From: Chitinophagaceae bacterium | GTDB taxonomy: Bacteria > Bacteroidota > Bacteroidia > Chitinophagales > UBA10324 | Direction: 5' to 3' | Length of the DNA: 64,000 nt | Assembly: GCA_016704325.1 (NCBI GenBank) | Contig: JADJAG010000006.1 | Coordinates: 186,001-250,000 of the forward strand | Part shown: positions 17,243 to 26,270 of the stretch, piece after piece | How positions within the stretch are numbered: the stretch's first letter is position 1 | Layout of the letters: every line of letters starts with the position of its first letter | The notes under the pieces: model-generated | Told to the model about the DNA's origin: nothing | The model's database searches: none | Seen by the model: the letters and a program-made list of their open reading frames with translations, nothing else | Made by a program: the position numbers and the translations under genes

Positions 17243-17815
17243 ATGAAAACGATCATACTGGCAATTGTCCTTGTTATTACCAGCTCAATTGCATTTTCAC
17301 AAACTATCACTGAAAGTGAACAGTCAACAATTTTAAGAATGCGGGAAGATGAGAAACTTGCCAGGGATGTATATACAGCCCTGAATGAAAAATGGAATCA
17401 AAAGGTTTTTGCAAATATCCTTGAAAGTGAAGCATATCATATGTCGCAAATAAAAATCCTGATTGATAAGTATAAACTGGAAGACCCTGTTGCAAAAGTC
17501 AATGATCAGCCCGGTGTTTTTGTGAATCCTGAGATTCAAAAAATGTATGATGACTTTATCGCTTCGGGATCGGTGAGTGTTTTAGCGGCTTATAAAGCAG
17601 GTGCTGAGATTGAAGAGATAGACATTAAAGAACTGGGTGAAGCAATTGCAGCAACAGAAGTTAAGGATATCAAAGGGACCTATAAATATTTGCTGGATGC
17701 TTCAAAGAATCACCTGGTAGCTTTTGTCCGTAACATAGAGCGGATGGGTGTTAACTATGAACCGGTGGTGTTGAGTAAAGCGGAATTTGATGCAGTTATC
17801 GGCAGTAATCAGTGA
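17243..17815 (+). CDS. Exported DUF2202 ferritin-like protein
   Basis: 190 residues with a clear Sec signal peptide (1-19, cleavage near AFSQ), then a DUF2202 domain. The family motif appears as REDEKLARDVY, followed by ILESEAYHMSQI, whose Glu and His would be ligands in a four-helix ferritin-like di-metal site, and a second helical pair ending in NHLVAFVRNIE. Function in this family is unproven; an iron- or oxygen-related periplasmic role is a guess. The start is preceded by aaggaggtg, a strong Shine-Dalgarno match five bases upstream of the ATG, which is unusual in Bacteroidota and fixes the start. Confidence 0.88.
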   Translation: MKTIILAIVLVITSSIAFSQTITESEQSTILRMREDEKLARDVYTALNEKWNQKVFANILESEAYHMSQIKILIDKYKLEDPVAKVNDQPGVFVNPEIQKMYDDFIASGSVSVLAAYKAGAEIEEIDIKELGEAIAATEVKDIKGTYKYLLDASKNHLVAFVRNIERMGVNYEPVVLSKAEFDAVIGSNQ

Positions 17816-18045
17816 AGGTAGCGACATTGAGGTGGTATCGATCATGCAGTTTTCAACGGAAAGCAGGCTTCATCTTAAAAGTATGGGGGTTCACCTTATA
17901 GTCCTGCCTTGAAACACAGGTTTATAGGATGTTTTAAGCTATTGAATTCTTATACGAAATGCATTTTTCGAATAGTAATAATAGTTGTTACATTCACTGG
18001 CACCTTTTTGGGATATTTAATGTCCTGACGTAAATTTATCAGCCA

Positions 18046-18660
18046 ATGGAATTCAACTTTGACGAGAATATTATTCTCGAGAATGATCGTGTGTTACTTA
18101 GGCCATTGGCAATAGCTGACTTTGAACACCTTATTCAGTTTTCTCTTTCAGAGCCCGGGCTTTGGGTGCATTCGCTGATACAGGCAATAGGTGAGACCGG
18201 ACTCAGGAACTACCTTCAACTTGCAGTTGATGGAAGGACAGCAAGAAGAGATTATCCTTTTATCGTCTTTGATAAGAAGAAACAGGCATTTGCAGGCAGC
18301 ACCCGTTACTATGATATTCAGCTTGCCAACGACAGTCTGCAGTTAGGGTACACATGGTATGGCAAGCAATTTCAACGCACCGGTTTAAACAAGCACTGTA
18401 AGTATTTGTTACTCGAATATGCATTCGAAAAAAAAGGTGCTGAAAGAGTGGAATTCAGGGCTGATTTGAATAATGAAAGAAGCATTGCTGCAATGAAAAG
18501 TATTGGTTGTATTGTAGAAGGTGTGCTGCGGAGCAATGGCAAACGGTCGGATGGAACATTACGGGACAGTATTGTATTGAGTATCCTGAAGAATGAATGG
18601 GAAGGTGGAGTTAAATCAACGCTTTGGTCAAAAATCATCGCCGAGCAATCCAAAAGCTAA
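18046..18660 (+). CDS. GNAT acetyltransferase, RimJ/RimL-like
   Basis: A 204-residue protein of the Acetyltransf_3 type. An N-terminal LRPLAIADFEHLIQF region is followed by AFAGSTRYYDI, GYTWYGKQFQRTGLNKHCKY (the acetyl-CoA pyrophosphate-binding region, with the usual Q/RxxGxG/A form changed to QRTGLN) and VEFRADLNNERSIAAMKSIG, typical of RimJ/L-like enzymes. It probably acetylates an amino group on a small molecule or a protein N-terminus in the cytoplasm. The substrate cannot be predicted. It stands alone; 17816-18045 upstream contains nothing recognisable. Confidence 0.88.
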   Translation: MEFNFDENIILENDRVLLRPLAIADFEHLIQFSLSEPGLWVHSLIQAIGETGLRNYLQLAVDGRTARRDYPFIVFDKKKQAFAGSTRYYDIQLANDSLQLGYTWYGKQFQRTGLNKHCKYLLLEYAFEKKGAERVEFRADLNNERSIAAMKSIGCIVEGVLRSNGKRSDGTLRDSIVLSILKNEWEGGVKSTLWSKIIAEQSKS

Positions 18661-18834
18661 CTTATTATTTGAAAAGATGAAAAGGTTAGCATATGCAATT
18701 ATCCGGTAGCCTAATTTCTATTCTAGAAAAATCTAACTAATGAAGATGCAGCGGGGATTACCGCCAAGCAGTAGCTTAAGCTGTTAAATGGCTAAACTGT
18801 TCGGTTAAAGCGGTTGAAGCCAGATCGATTTGCT

Positions 18835-18945
18835 ATTTTGTAATCAGTACTCGACTTTACTCATTTAATCAAACGACAATTTGAATTCAATATTCAACAC
18901 TCAATAATCATTTTCCAATTTGTCGTACACTCTCCCTTATTGATA
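18835..18945. repeat. Dispersed repeat 'ccaatttgtcgtacac' and AT-rich inverted segment
   Basis: ccaatttgtcgtacac (18915-18930) is one copy of a family also seen at 250-273 (complement), 785-802, 35824-35842 (complement) and 38370-38385. It is preceded by an aatattcaacactcaataatcattttcc stretch like that at 38345-38370. The rest of 18661-19008 shows no gene. Confidence 0.6.
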
Positions 18946-19008
18946 GTGAGTGGTAGTAAGGGTCACCTGCTGTCTTTGCGGATGAGCAGAGCATGACACA
19001 AAGCGGAG

Positions 19009-19236
19009 CTACAAAGCTGATTTACTATTAATATTGAGGATGCGGGCCATTGTGCGAATATGGGCTGCTCTGGAACATTCAGCAAGCTGCTATTTGATTT
19101 CATCAATTCGATTCACGATAGTCAGCAGGTTGCAGGAAACCGGTAACGTAATCATAGATGCCGCAGATAAATCGTAGAAGGATTTTGCTGTTTCTGAACA
19201 AAGCGATTTTGCCTTTCCGGCTCGCTGTTCTGTCAT
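19009..19236 (-). pseudogene. Short ORF interrupted by one amber codon, unidentified
   Basis: On the minus strand a 75-codon frame opens with MTEQRAGKAKSLCSETAKSF and runs to VNRIDEIK, meets TAG (19090-19092), then continues in the same frame as QLAECSRAAHIRTMARILN to a final TAG at 19009-19011. The amino acid pattern on both sides of the amber looks like one helical protein. I do not recognise a family. It could be a decayed small gene, or chance. Confidence 0.3.
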
Positions 19237-19299
19237 AATCTATTGAGGCAGGTTGTTTGCATCAATATATACATTATTTTAGCATCAAACTATTTATTT

Positions 19300-20097
19300 A
19301 TGGGTGCAAAAACCGCAACAAAACTTTCACAAAAGGAAAACTGGAAACAGTATCATTTTAAAGGAATTCCCAAATCCTCGCAGCAGATTGAGGTCTCGGA
19401 TCTTGGCAGGGTAAGAAGTAATTCGCAGGTTTCGAAGGGAGCGATACTGAAGGGATCGTTGACCGAAGGATACCGAAAGATCAGCTTGCGCCTGATTCAT
19501 CCCCGGACAGCTTCCGGTACTGCGGTGTATTTAAAGAACAAAGCTGCACTTGCGAAGCAGAAGAATGATTTAAGATCCGCATTAGCGCAACTTGTCGAAA
19601 TGAAGAAGAAAAGGCAGACCGGCAGCGATAAGTTTGCGATCAAGGTTAAACAATTAAAGGAAAAGTATCTGCAAGATGCATTGGAATACAAGAAGAAGTT
19701 GCGGCTTGACGAACACAACCGCACCACTTTCCCGGGTGCACTGGTACACAGAATGGTGGCAGAAACTTTTTGTAAGAAACCTTCAGCGAAGCACTTATTC
19801 GTTATTCACCTTGATCACAACAGGTTGAATAACCGCGCCAAAAACCTGGTATGGGCAACGAAAGAACAAATGGAGATGCATCAACAGAAAAGTCCGCATG
19901 TTAAGGCAGCAAAGAAGGCGATGGTTGGGCGAAGGGCCGGAACGTATTCACTGAACGAAGCCAAAGTGAAGGTGATTAAGCGATTGCTTGGAAAAGGTAA
20001 AGCGACAAAAGAAGGTATTGCAGCGCAATTTGGAATATCATCCACACAGGTTAAACGTATTGAAAGAGGAGAGAACTGGGGTGATGTGAAAATTTAA
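19300..20097 (+). CDS. NUMOD4-HNH homing-endonuclease-like protein
   Basis: 265 residues from ATG 19300 (MGAKTATKLS); an in-frame upstream ATG at 19243 adds a sequence unlike the family. A NUMOD4 motif at about 13-45 (ENWKQYHFKG then EVSDLGRVRS) is followed by a lysine-rich helical insertion (about 75-140). The HNH core is LVHRMVAETF, HLFVIHLDHNRLNN and KNLVWATKEQ, and a C-terminal helix-turn-helix (LGKGKATKEGIAAQFGISST) probably gives DNA specificity. Phage and intron homing endonucleases have this order. It is free-standing, with no intron or prophage genes nearby, and lies beside the amber-interrupted frame at 19009-19236. The long basic coiled insertion between NUMOD4 and HNH is unusual. 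Confidence 0.85.
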   Translation: MGAKTATKLSQKENWKQYHFKGIPKSSQQIEVSDLGRVRSNSQVSKGAILKGSLTEGYRKISLRLIHPRTASGTAVYLKNKAALAKQKNDLRSALAQLVEMKKKRQTGSDKFAIKVKQLKEKYLQDALEYKKKLRLDEHNRTTFPGALVHRMVAETFCKKPSAKHLFVIHLDHNRLNNRAKNLVWATKEQMEMHQQKSPHVKAAKKAMVGRRAGTYSLNEAKVKVIKRLLGKGKATKEGIAAQFGISSTQVKRIERGENWGDVKI

Positions 20098-20132
20098 AAA
20101 AATTGGAGTATGTTTTTTAGCAGCTATTTATT

Positions 20133-20453
20133 TTAAGTAACCCGCTCAAACATTTCTACAAATTTCAGCATGGAAGGGATGTTGCTGACTTTTAGTTTTC
20201 CAAAGACTACTGCCATTTGCGCATTGGTTTGGCCCAGTTCAACGTCTTCATAAACACGGTCTGTGGATTCAACAATACACTTAGGGTCACCGTGTAATCC
20301 AGGCTCTACGGAACAGAGCCCGTTATCAACCTTTACGGTGAATTCCCCGCCCCGTTCGCCGGATATTTTGAAATGATATACCAATGAAATGCCTGCTCCC
20401 ATGCCTGTTTTCATTCGTGATGGCAAAGACTGAATCATTGTTGCTGCTGTCAT
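20133..20453 (-). CDS. SCP2 sterol-binding domain protein
   Basis: A 106-residue single-domain SCP2 protein. An N-terminal amphipathic helix is followed by YHFKISGERGGEFTVKVDNG, then the strand with DPKCIVESTDRVYEDV and the C-terminal helix with GKLKVSNIPSMLKFVEMF, the hydrophobic-ligand site of the family. It probably binds or carries lipids or acyl-CoA in the cytoplasm. It lies 24 bp downstream of the methyltransferase gene at 20478-21257 on the same strand, so the two are likely co-transcribed. Confidence 0.9.
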   Translation of the reverse strand: MTAATMIQSLPSRMKTGMGAGISLVYHFKISGERGGEFTVKVDNGLCSVEPGLHGDPKCIVESTDRVYEDVELGQTNAQMAVVFGKLKVSNIPSMLKFVEMFERVT

Positions 20454-20477
20454 GATAATAATTTGTTTGGCGATTTT

Positions 20478-21257
20478 TCAGGATGGGTGTCCGATCACAT
20501 AATTAACTTTCAGTCCCCAACGGTTTTTAACCTGGCCTGTTTTCCAAAGGTAGTGATCTAAACTTACTTCCCTGGTCAGTTGATTCAGTTCATTCACAGA
20601 ATAGAATCTTAATACAGATACACTGCCATCCCAAAGGGTACAGAGCGGAATGAGTGGAATAACATACGTGAAAAAAAGCCTGCTCCAGCGAAAGGGTTTG
20701 AAAAAGGGTGTTAGCAGCAAGAATGCAAATGGTTGTAACAGCAACACACCAAAGAGGATGGTGAAGATGCTTTTATTGCCTGCATCAAAAATTCCGATGG
20801 ATTCCTTTTTTGTTGCAGCATCTGCTAAGATGGCTTTCGCAGCTTCTGGACGAAAATGATGAAATGAAGAAAACAGCAGTCGCATGCCTTTGATTTCTTC
20901 CGGTACGTTCAACGCATCCACAGGATATGTAATAAAATCAATTTTTCCATTCGACTGTAATTTCAATGATTCATAAACGGAGATATTCGGATACAAATCG
21001 GTTAGCATAAATTTCGGGTGACAGTTAATTGAATCCAGGTACGATACCATTTTTAATACACCACCACCACCACCTGCACATAGTTCTATCAGTCTTGCTT
21101 CGCCGGCAGATCCCATGGTGCTTTTTATTAATGGCGCCGCAGGTTCATAGAAATTTGTCCATGAAATGCCATGCCGTAAAAAATCCATCATGCCTTCGCG
21201 GATAATCTGTGGAAACCAGGGTTGATCTTCGAATTCGAAAAGGTGGAGGCGGGGCAT
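20478..21257 (-). CDS. Class I SAM methyltransferase-like protein with hydrophobic segment
   Basis: A 259-residue protein. Motif I is LIELCAGGGGG (about 56-66), followed by an acidic DLYPN strand at the ribose position, LLFSSFHHFRPE as motif IV, then GIFDAG. This is a Rossmann-fold methyltransferase pattern. A hydrophobic stretch at about 165-210 (ILFGVLLLQPFAFLLL) could make one or two membrane helices, unusual for the fold but seen in lipid-modifying methyltransferases. The substrate is unknown. Co-location with the SCP2 lipid-binding protein suggests a hydrophobic substrate. An 8-bp-type repeat patch (21262-21330) lies just upstream of its start. Confidence 0.7.
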   Translation of the reverse strand: MPRLHLFEFEDQPWFPQIIREGMMDFLRHGISWTNFYEPAAPLIKSTMGSAGEARLIELCAGGGGGVLKMVSYLDSINCHPKFMLTDLYPNISVYESLKLQSNGKIDFITYPVDALNVPEEIKGMRLLFSSFHHFRPEAAKAILADAATKKESIGIFDAGNKSIFTILFGVLLLQPFAFLLLTPFFKPFRWSRLFFTYVIPLIPLCTLWDGSVSVLRFYSVNELNQLTREVSLDHYLWKTGQVKNRWGLKVNYVIGHPS

Positions 21258-21261
21258 GGGT

Positions 21262-21330
21262 GGAGGAATTGTTGAATTGTTAAACTGTTAAATGGTTGAA
21301 TGGTTGAATGGTTGAATGGTTGAATGGTTG
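21262..21330. repeat. Small ttgaatgg patch
   Basis: ttgttgaattgttaaactgttaa followed by about five ttgaatgg units. It is the same repeat as the 36-copy array at 5360-5647, here short and placed between two co-directional genes. Confidence 0.85.
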
Positions 21331-21359
21331 TGAGTTTTAGTTTAAACCGTGTGGGCAAA

Positions 21360-23765
21360 TCAATTTATTAATGGTTTGAGGAGGAGGTTGCCGGTTTTTG
21401 TTTTTTCGATTTCTGCTTCATTCATGAGTTGTTTTCTATAGGTTCCGGTGTTATAGTGTTCGAATTGATCACCGTAATGTGCGCTCATGGGATTTCCGGA
21501 TTCTCCTGAAGGATTGACGCTAATCGAATTTTCAATATCGTTGAAATCCAGGAGTATTCGCATGGCCGGCCCATAAGTTGAAGGGAATGCCGCTCCTTTC
21601 CGAAGTTTAAAACCTACATTATTGATTACTTCCAGTCCGCCTTTAACCGGCATTGGTCCCACATTAAAGAGCATATTCATCGGCTTCTTGCTTCCAAAAG
21701 GATGAGTCTGTTCAATGGTATGTACGTTGCCCCAAGTCCAATGGGAAACATCGGTTCCTAATTCTTTTTGCAGGTGGATGATGGTGCTGTCGAAAGCAAG
21801 TTTAAAAATGGTTGCCCGGTTTTCTTTCACGTTTTTGGTTGAAACATTATCCCACCAGGGTGATGCATCATTTAACGGTAGTTGATTCGTGGTTGCCCGC
21901 ATGCACCATGTATCGCTGAATACTTCAAAGTCTTCTTCCCCTAATTCATCCTCCATCGTAAATGCCAGTAAATAACTCATCATCGTATAAAAAATGGTCG
22001 GGGCTACATCATTTAAATCATGGCGTCCATCCCAATTGGAAAGGACAGCAAGCGCATCAGCATAAATTTTTTGCGTGGTGTAATCGGAAGTAGCACGCAG
22101 CACGGCAGTGAATTCTTTTGCAATGGCAGGTTTCGTAGATGAAGTCACATCGGTTTGCACTGCTTTAATTTCTTCCAATGACCAAATCTTTTTTTGAGAG
22201 ATCAATGTATTCAACCGATTCGCTCTGTCATCTGGATAGAAATAGCCTTTCAAAAATATTCCGTTGAGTGAATCGGGTTGATTGTTGCAGGAGTACACAA
22301 ATCCGGAGGGTGGGTTTTCCGAATGAGGATTGTCGCTGAAAGGATAATAGTCAGGTTCATGAAGGCCGCTGCTGCCATCAATAAATAATTTCGCATCGGT
22401 GCCACTTGGATAGCGTGTCATCTTTGCCGCAGTCCACCATGCGATATTGCCGTTTGCATCACCATACATAATATTCAGTCCGGGTGCATGTATCCATGAT
22501 ACAGCCTCCTTAAACTGTTCCATCCTGACTGCCTTACTAAAGGTATAGGTTGCCTGCAAGGTCATGGAAGGAAACTTAGTAAAAGTCCATCGAAGTGACA
22601 ATGGATCTTTGATTTCTTCCAACCCTTTCAGTGCGTAGTTAAAAACAGGCCCATGACGAGTTTCCTTCACAAAAAAACGGATAGTATCGTCACCTTTCAC
22701 GGCTATCTTTTCTTCACGTTGTGTGGCATTTTCCCATTCAGTGCCAAAAAGAAATTGCATGGAATCATCAGGATTTACTTTTTCGCGGAATATATCCATG
22801 TCATCATTTTCAAACATGGTAAGTCCCCACGATGCAAATCGGGTATGACCGATGATACCGAACGGTACACCTGCTAAGAAGTTGCCATAAAAACTATAAC
22901 CCGGTGCTTCGAGATGCGCTTCGTACCAGACTGACGGTTGAGAATAACCGATGTGTGTGTCGTTGGCAAACAATACTTTACCTGAGGCCGATCTTTCAGG
23001 GCTGAGCACCCAGCCATTGCTACCGATCCATGCTGCCACGGGTAATTGAGAAAAGACTGCTGTGATGGTTCTTGCGATAGCAGTTACTGCAGTGTCTTGC
23101 TCATATACGGGAATTCTTAATGTGCCGGTTTGATACTCTTTAGAGATATCGTTAAGGTATGCAGTACCGAGCTGACTATTTATCTTTTCAAAAACAGGAT
23201 CTGACCGAAGTGCTTCCGCGAAGTTGAAAGACATGTATCCTACAATACGGTAAATATCCTGCGGAGTAAATTTTCTTTTTTCAATACCGAGTATTTGAAA
23301 TTCTATGGGTGTTTTGCCGGAGTCAAGGTATTGATTGATTCCTGCTAAGTAGGCAAGCGCATTTTTTTGAAACATGGCTGTATCGGTACTTAGAAATGCG
23401 GCAGCGGATTTTTTGGCAACTTCATTAATACCCAATGTCCGGAAGAGTCTGTCTACCTCTATCATGTCCGGTCCGAAAATTTCTGAGAGGCGCCCTTCTC
23501 CAACCCTACGTAATAATTCCATTTGAAACAACCTGTCCTGCGCATGCACATAGCCTAATGCAAAAAATGCATCTGTTTCGCTGCCGGCATAGATGTGTGG
23601 AATTCCATACGGATCATATTTTATGTTCACTTCCTGTTTCAAACCTTTCATTGTTAAGGTAGCATTATAAACAGGCTTGGTGGATTGCAGGAATAAGTAA
23701 CCACCAATGATAGTTACTAAGCACAGAACAAAAATTATCAGCAATGCCCATTTTAAAATTTTCAT
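21360..23765 (-). CDS. Penicillin acylase-type Ntn hydrolase precursor
   Basis: An 801-residue precursor with an N-terminal membrane/signal segment (about 4-27). An alpha-chain region (YDPYGIPHIYA, GYVHAQDRLFQMELLRR) is followed by a spacer and a beta chain starting at S249 in the motif IGSNGWVLS. That serine would become the N-terminal nucleophile after autocleavage. Further family marks are DTHIGYSQPSVWYEAHL, ASWGLT, and NIAWWT. Relatives hydrolyse penicillins, acyl-homoserine lactones or cyclic lipopeptides; the natural substrate here is not predictable. It should act in the periplasm. The 98-bp repeat array lies upstream of its start. Confidence 0.93.
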   Translation of the reverse strand: MKILKWALLIIFVLCLVTIIGGYLFLQSTKPVYNATLTMKGLKQEVNIKYDPYGIPHIYAGSETDAFFALGYVHAQDRLFQMELLRRVGEGRLSEIFGPDMIEVDRLFRTLGINEVAKKSAAAFLSTDTAMFQKNALAYLAGINQYLDSGKTPIEFQILGIEKRKFTPQDIYRIVGYMSFNFAEALRSDPVFEKINSQLGTAYLNDISKEYQTGTLRIPVYEQDTAVTAIARTITAVFSQLPVAAWIGSNGWVLSPERSASGKVLFANDTHIGYSQPSVWYEAHLEAPGYSFYGNFLAGVPFGIIGHTRFASWGLTMFENDDMDIFREKVNPDDSMQFLFGTEWENATQREEKIAVKGDDTIRFFVKETRHGPVFNYALKGLEEIKDPLSLRWTFTKFPSMTLQATYTFSKAVRMEQFKEAVSWIHAPGLNIMYGDANGNIAWWTAAKMTRYPSGTDAKLFIDGSSGLHEPDYYPFSDNPHSENPPSGFVYSCNNQPDSLNGIFLKGYFYPDDRANRLNTLISQKKIWSLEEIKAVQTDVTSSTKPAIAKEFTAVLRATSDYTTQKIYADALAVLSNWDGRHDLNDVAPTIFYTMMSYLLAFTMEDELGEEDFEVFSDTWCMRATTNQLPLNDASPWWDNVSTKNVKENRATIFKLAFDSTIIHLQKELGTDVSHWTWGNVHTIEQTHPFGSKKPMNMLFNVGPMPVKGGLEVINNVGFKLRKGAAFPSTYGPAMRILLDFNDIENSISVNPSGESGNPMSAHYGDQFEHYNTGTYRKQLMNEAEIEKTKTGNLLLKPLIN

Positions 23766-23879
23766 ACAGTTTGGAATTGATGCTGTGAATTTGCGGTTTT
23801 ATCAGGAGAAATTAAAAGGAATATGGAATCAATAAGGTGTTTCTGGTTATGAAAGTAACCTGGCGCGATTTGCCAGAAT

Positions 23880-24870
23880 GTTTTTTTCACGCAGAGGGCG
23901 AATAACTCGCAAAGTGGATAGGTATGATTCTGACATAATTGAAATTTACATGTCGAGCCCTGCGTGCTTTGCGAGAATATTTTTCACGCAGAGGACGCAA
24001 AGCTCGCAAAGGTGGTGGCGATGATTCTGATTTAATGGGCATTTTCTTTGCGAGCCCTGCGTGCTTAGCGAGCATATTTTTTTCACGCAGAGGGCGCAAA
24101 GCTCGCAAAGGTGATGGGGATGATTCTGATTTAATGGGCATTTTCTTTGCGAGCCCTGCGCGCTTTGCGAGAATATTTTTCACGCAGAGGACGCAAAGCT
24201 CGCAAAGGTGGTGGTGATGATTCTAATTTAATGGAAATTTTCTTTGCAAGCCCTGCGTGCTTAGCGAGCATATTTTTTTCACGCAGAGGGCGCAAAGCTC
24301 GCAAAGGTGGTGGTGATGATTCTGATTTAATGGGCATTTTCTTTGCGAGCCCTGCGTGCTTTGCGAGCATATTTTTTTCACGCAGAGGGCGCAAAGCTCG
24401 CAAAGGTGATGGTGATGATTCTAATTTAATGGAAATTTTCTTTGCAAGCCCTGCGTGCTTAGCGAGCATATTTTTTTCACGCAGAGGACGCAAAGCTCGC
24501 AAAGGTGGTGGTGATGATTCTGATTTAATGGGCATTTTCTTTGCGAGCCCTGCGCGCTTTGCGAGAATATTTTTCACGCAGAGGACGCAAAGCTCGCAAA
24601 GGTGATGGTGATGATTCTAATTTAATGGAAATTTTCTTTGCAAGCCCTGCGTGCTTAGCGAGCATATTTTTTTCACGCAGAGGACGCAAAGCTCGCAAAG
24701 GTGGTGGTGATGATTCTGATTTAATGGAAATTTTCTTTGCAAGCCATGCGTGCTTAGCGAGATTTTTTTTCACGCAGAGGGCGCAAAGTTCGCAAAGTAG
24801 AAGGTCATGATTCTGATACAAGGGAATCTTTCTTTGCAGACCCTGCGTGGTTTGCGACAAGATAATTTTT
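23880..24870. repeat. About ten ~98-bp tandem repeats with alternating variants
   Basis: The cacgcagagg core recurs near 23889, 23986, 24085, 24181, 24281, 24379, 24479, 24576, 24677 and 24771. Each unit includes gctcgcaaag and its complement ctttgcgagc, about 35 bp apart, plus outer cacgcag/ctgcgtg, so it can fold into a hairpin. Two inner variants exist: ctgatttaatgggcatttt with ctttgcgag, and ctaatttaatggaaatttt with ctttgcaag. They alternate through most of the array. Open frames on both strands (up to about 150 codons) are repeat artefacts. Bases 24870-25000 hold nothing recognisable. Confidence 0.93.
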
Positions 24871-25000
24871 CATGCAGCGCGTGTTATGTGCTCATAGGGG
24901 AGGTTGTGAATTTGATGGAGTGTGCGTATATCTTCATTTAAAATTTAGATACCAATTTTAAAAAACGTTTAATGACTTGGGTTAAATATTTTGTTAATTG

Positions 25001-26074
25001 TTAATTCCTTTCAGCACTATAGATGCTAACCAATTCAGATTTTCCTTTTAGCTCGAGTGAACCTAACAATTCGAACCGGAGGTCGGAAGCAGGGGGAAGC
25101 AGATTCTTTAATTGTTCTGAAATCAACAGGTTTTTTTGATAGCTGTTACATTGACTTTGAATACGGGAGGCTGTATTCAGCACATCACCGTGATAGGCAA
25201 TCTCTTTTTTAATTTCCCCGATTTCTGCCACCATCACCAATCCGGAGTTGGCCCCACCTTTAAATTCCGGCACTATTCCATATTTCTGTAAATAGTGCTC
25301 AGACCTTGACTGAAGCTGGTCATTAAAAGCAATCGTTAGCCTGATACAGTTGTTCTCTAAGAGTCCGTTTTTCAATTTCCAGGTGATTACTGCTTCATCA
25401 CCTACATATTGATAGATTTCCGCCCTGTATGCTTCTACCTGTGTGGCAAGGTCATAGAAACAATCCTGTATCAGTTCGCTATAAAGTACATGCCCGATTT
25501 TTTCAGCATAGGTGGTGGAAGAGCGAAGATCGAGAAAAAGAAAAATGCGGTTTTCCTGTATTGGCCGGAAGTATTTGCCTAATAGCATAGGGAGCAGGAT
25601 ACCAGGTCCGAATTTTTGATTCACCTGTTTGATGAAACTTATCAGGAAGGAAATGAATAAGGCATATACCAGAATAGATAGCAGGAAACCCTGTTGATAG
25701 AATTCCAGGAGCTTCGACATTTCTTCCCTGAAACTGAGCTGATCAACGAATCCGGTGATCATATGGATGAGTGACACCACTATGATAATGGTACCTATAT
25801 ATATAAGTCCTTTAACGATAACGAGGAATCCAAAGGATCGTTTACGCAGCCTGCTTTTTGAAAGAAAAATATCCAGTATACCCAGTACAAATCCTATTGT
25901 AATACCTGCAATAGTACTTTGAATAAATACAACATGGTAACGGATAGGTTCAACCACCTTTATACGTTCGTAATCAGCCAGGCCGGCGACACGGTAAACC
26001 ATGTACAGCCATGCTGCAATCGTCCAGCAGGTGATTTGAAATAAGACGCTGATCCTTATATTTCGTGATAACAT
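25001..26074 (-). CDS. Membrane class III adenylate/guanylate cyclase
   Basis: 357 residues from the ATG at 26074 (MLSRNIRISV); a TTG nine codons upstream is possible. Four to five membrane helices fill the first ~160 residues. A C-terminal class III cyclase domain has LFLDLRSSTTYAEKIG (first metal Asp), YQYVGDEAVITW (second metal Asp), EFKGGANSG (Lys at the base-selecting position) and YHGDVLNTASRI (transition-state Asn and Arg). All catalytic residues appear present. The base-selecting Asp/Cys position reads Glu, so ATP specificity is likely but not certain. It is a probable membrane-sensing cyclic nucleotide synthase. No receptor or effector gene is adjacent. Confidence 0.9.
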   Translation of the reverse strand: MLSRNIRISVLFQITCWTIAAWLYMVYRVAGLADYERIKVVEPIRYHVVFIQSTIAGITIGFVLGILDIFLSKSRLRKRSFGFLVIVKGLIYIGTIIIVVSLIHMITGFVDQLSFREEMSKLLEFYQQGFLLSILVYALFISFLISFIKQVNQKFGPGILLPMLLGKYFRPIQENRIFLFLDLRSSTTYAEKIGHVLYSELIQDCFYDLATQVEAYRAEIYQYVGDEAVITWKLKNGLLENNCIRLTIAFNDQLQSRSEHYLQKYGIVPEFKGGANSGLVMVAEIGEIKKEIAYHGDVLNTASRIQSQCNSYQKNLLISEQLKNLLPPASDLRFELLGSLELKGKSELVSIYSAERN

Positions 26075-26270
26075 TTTATTGGAGCGTAATCGGCTACTCA
26101 AATGTAAATATTAATAATGAGTTATCCAGCGGGAAGCACGATTCCGCAATCCAGATGAATTCAAGCAGTATGCATTGGCAATAATTCTTAATAAATTATT
26201 GGCTGATAGTGATCAGACATTTCAACAATTCAGGAATCAGGTAACTGAGACAATTTTAGAGATTGCTATT

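Noticed and set aside
19243..19299. Upstream ATG for the HNH protein
   Set aside because: The 19 extra residues are hydrophobic and unlike the family; the ATG at 19300 fits better.
23887..24860. Frames of 89-152 codons on both strands
   Set aside because: Artefacts of the 98-bp array; the same peptide repeats on either strand.
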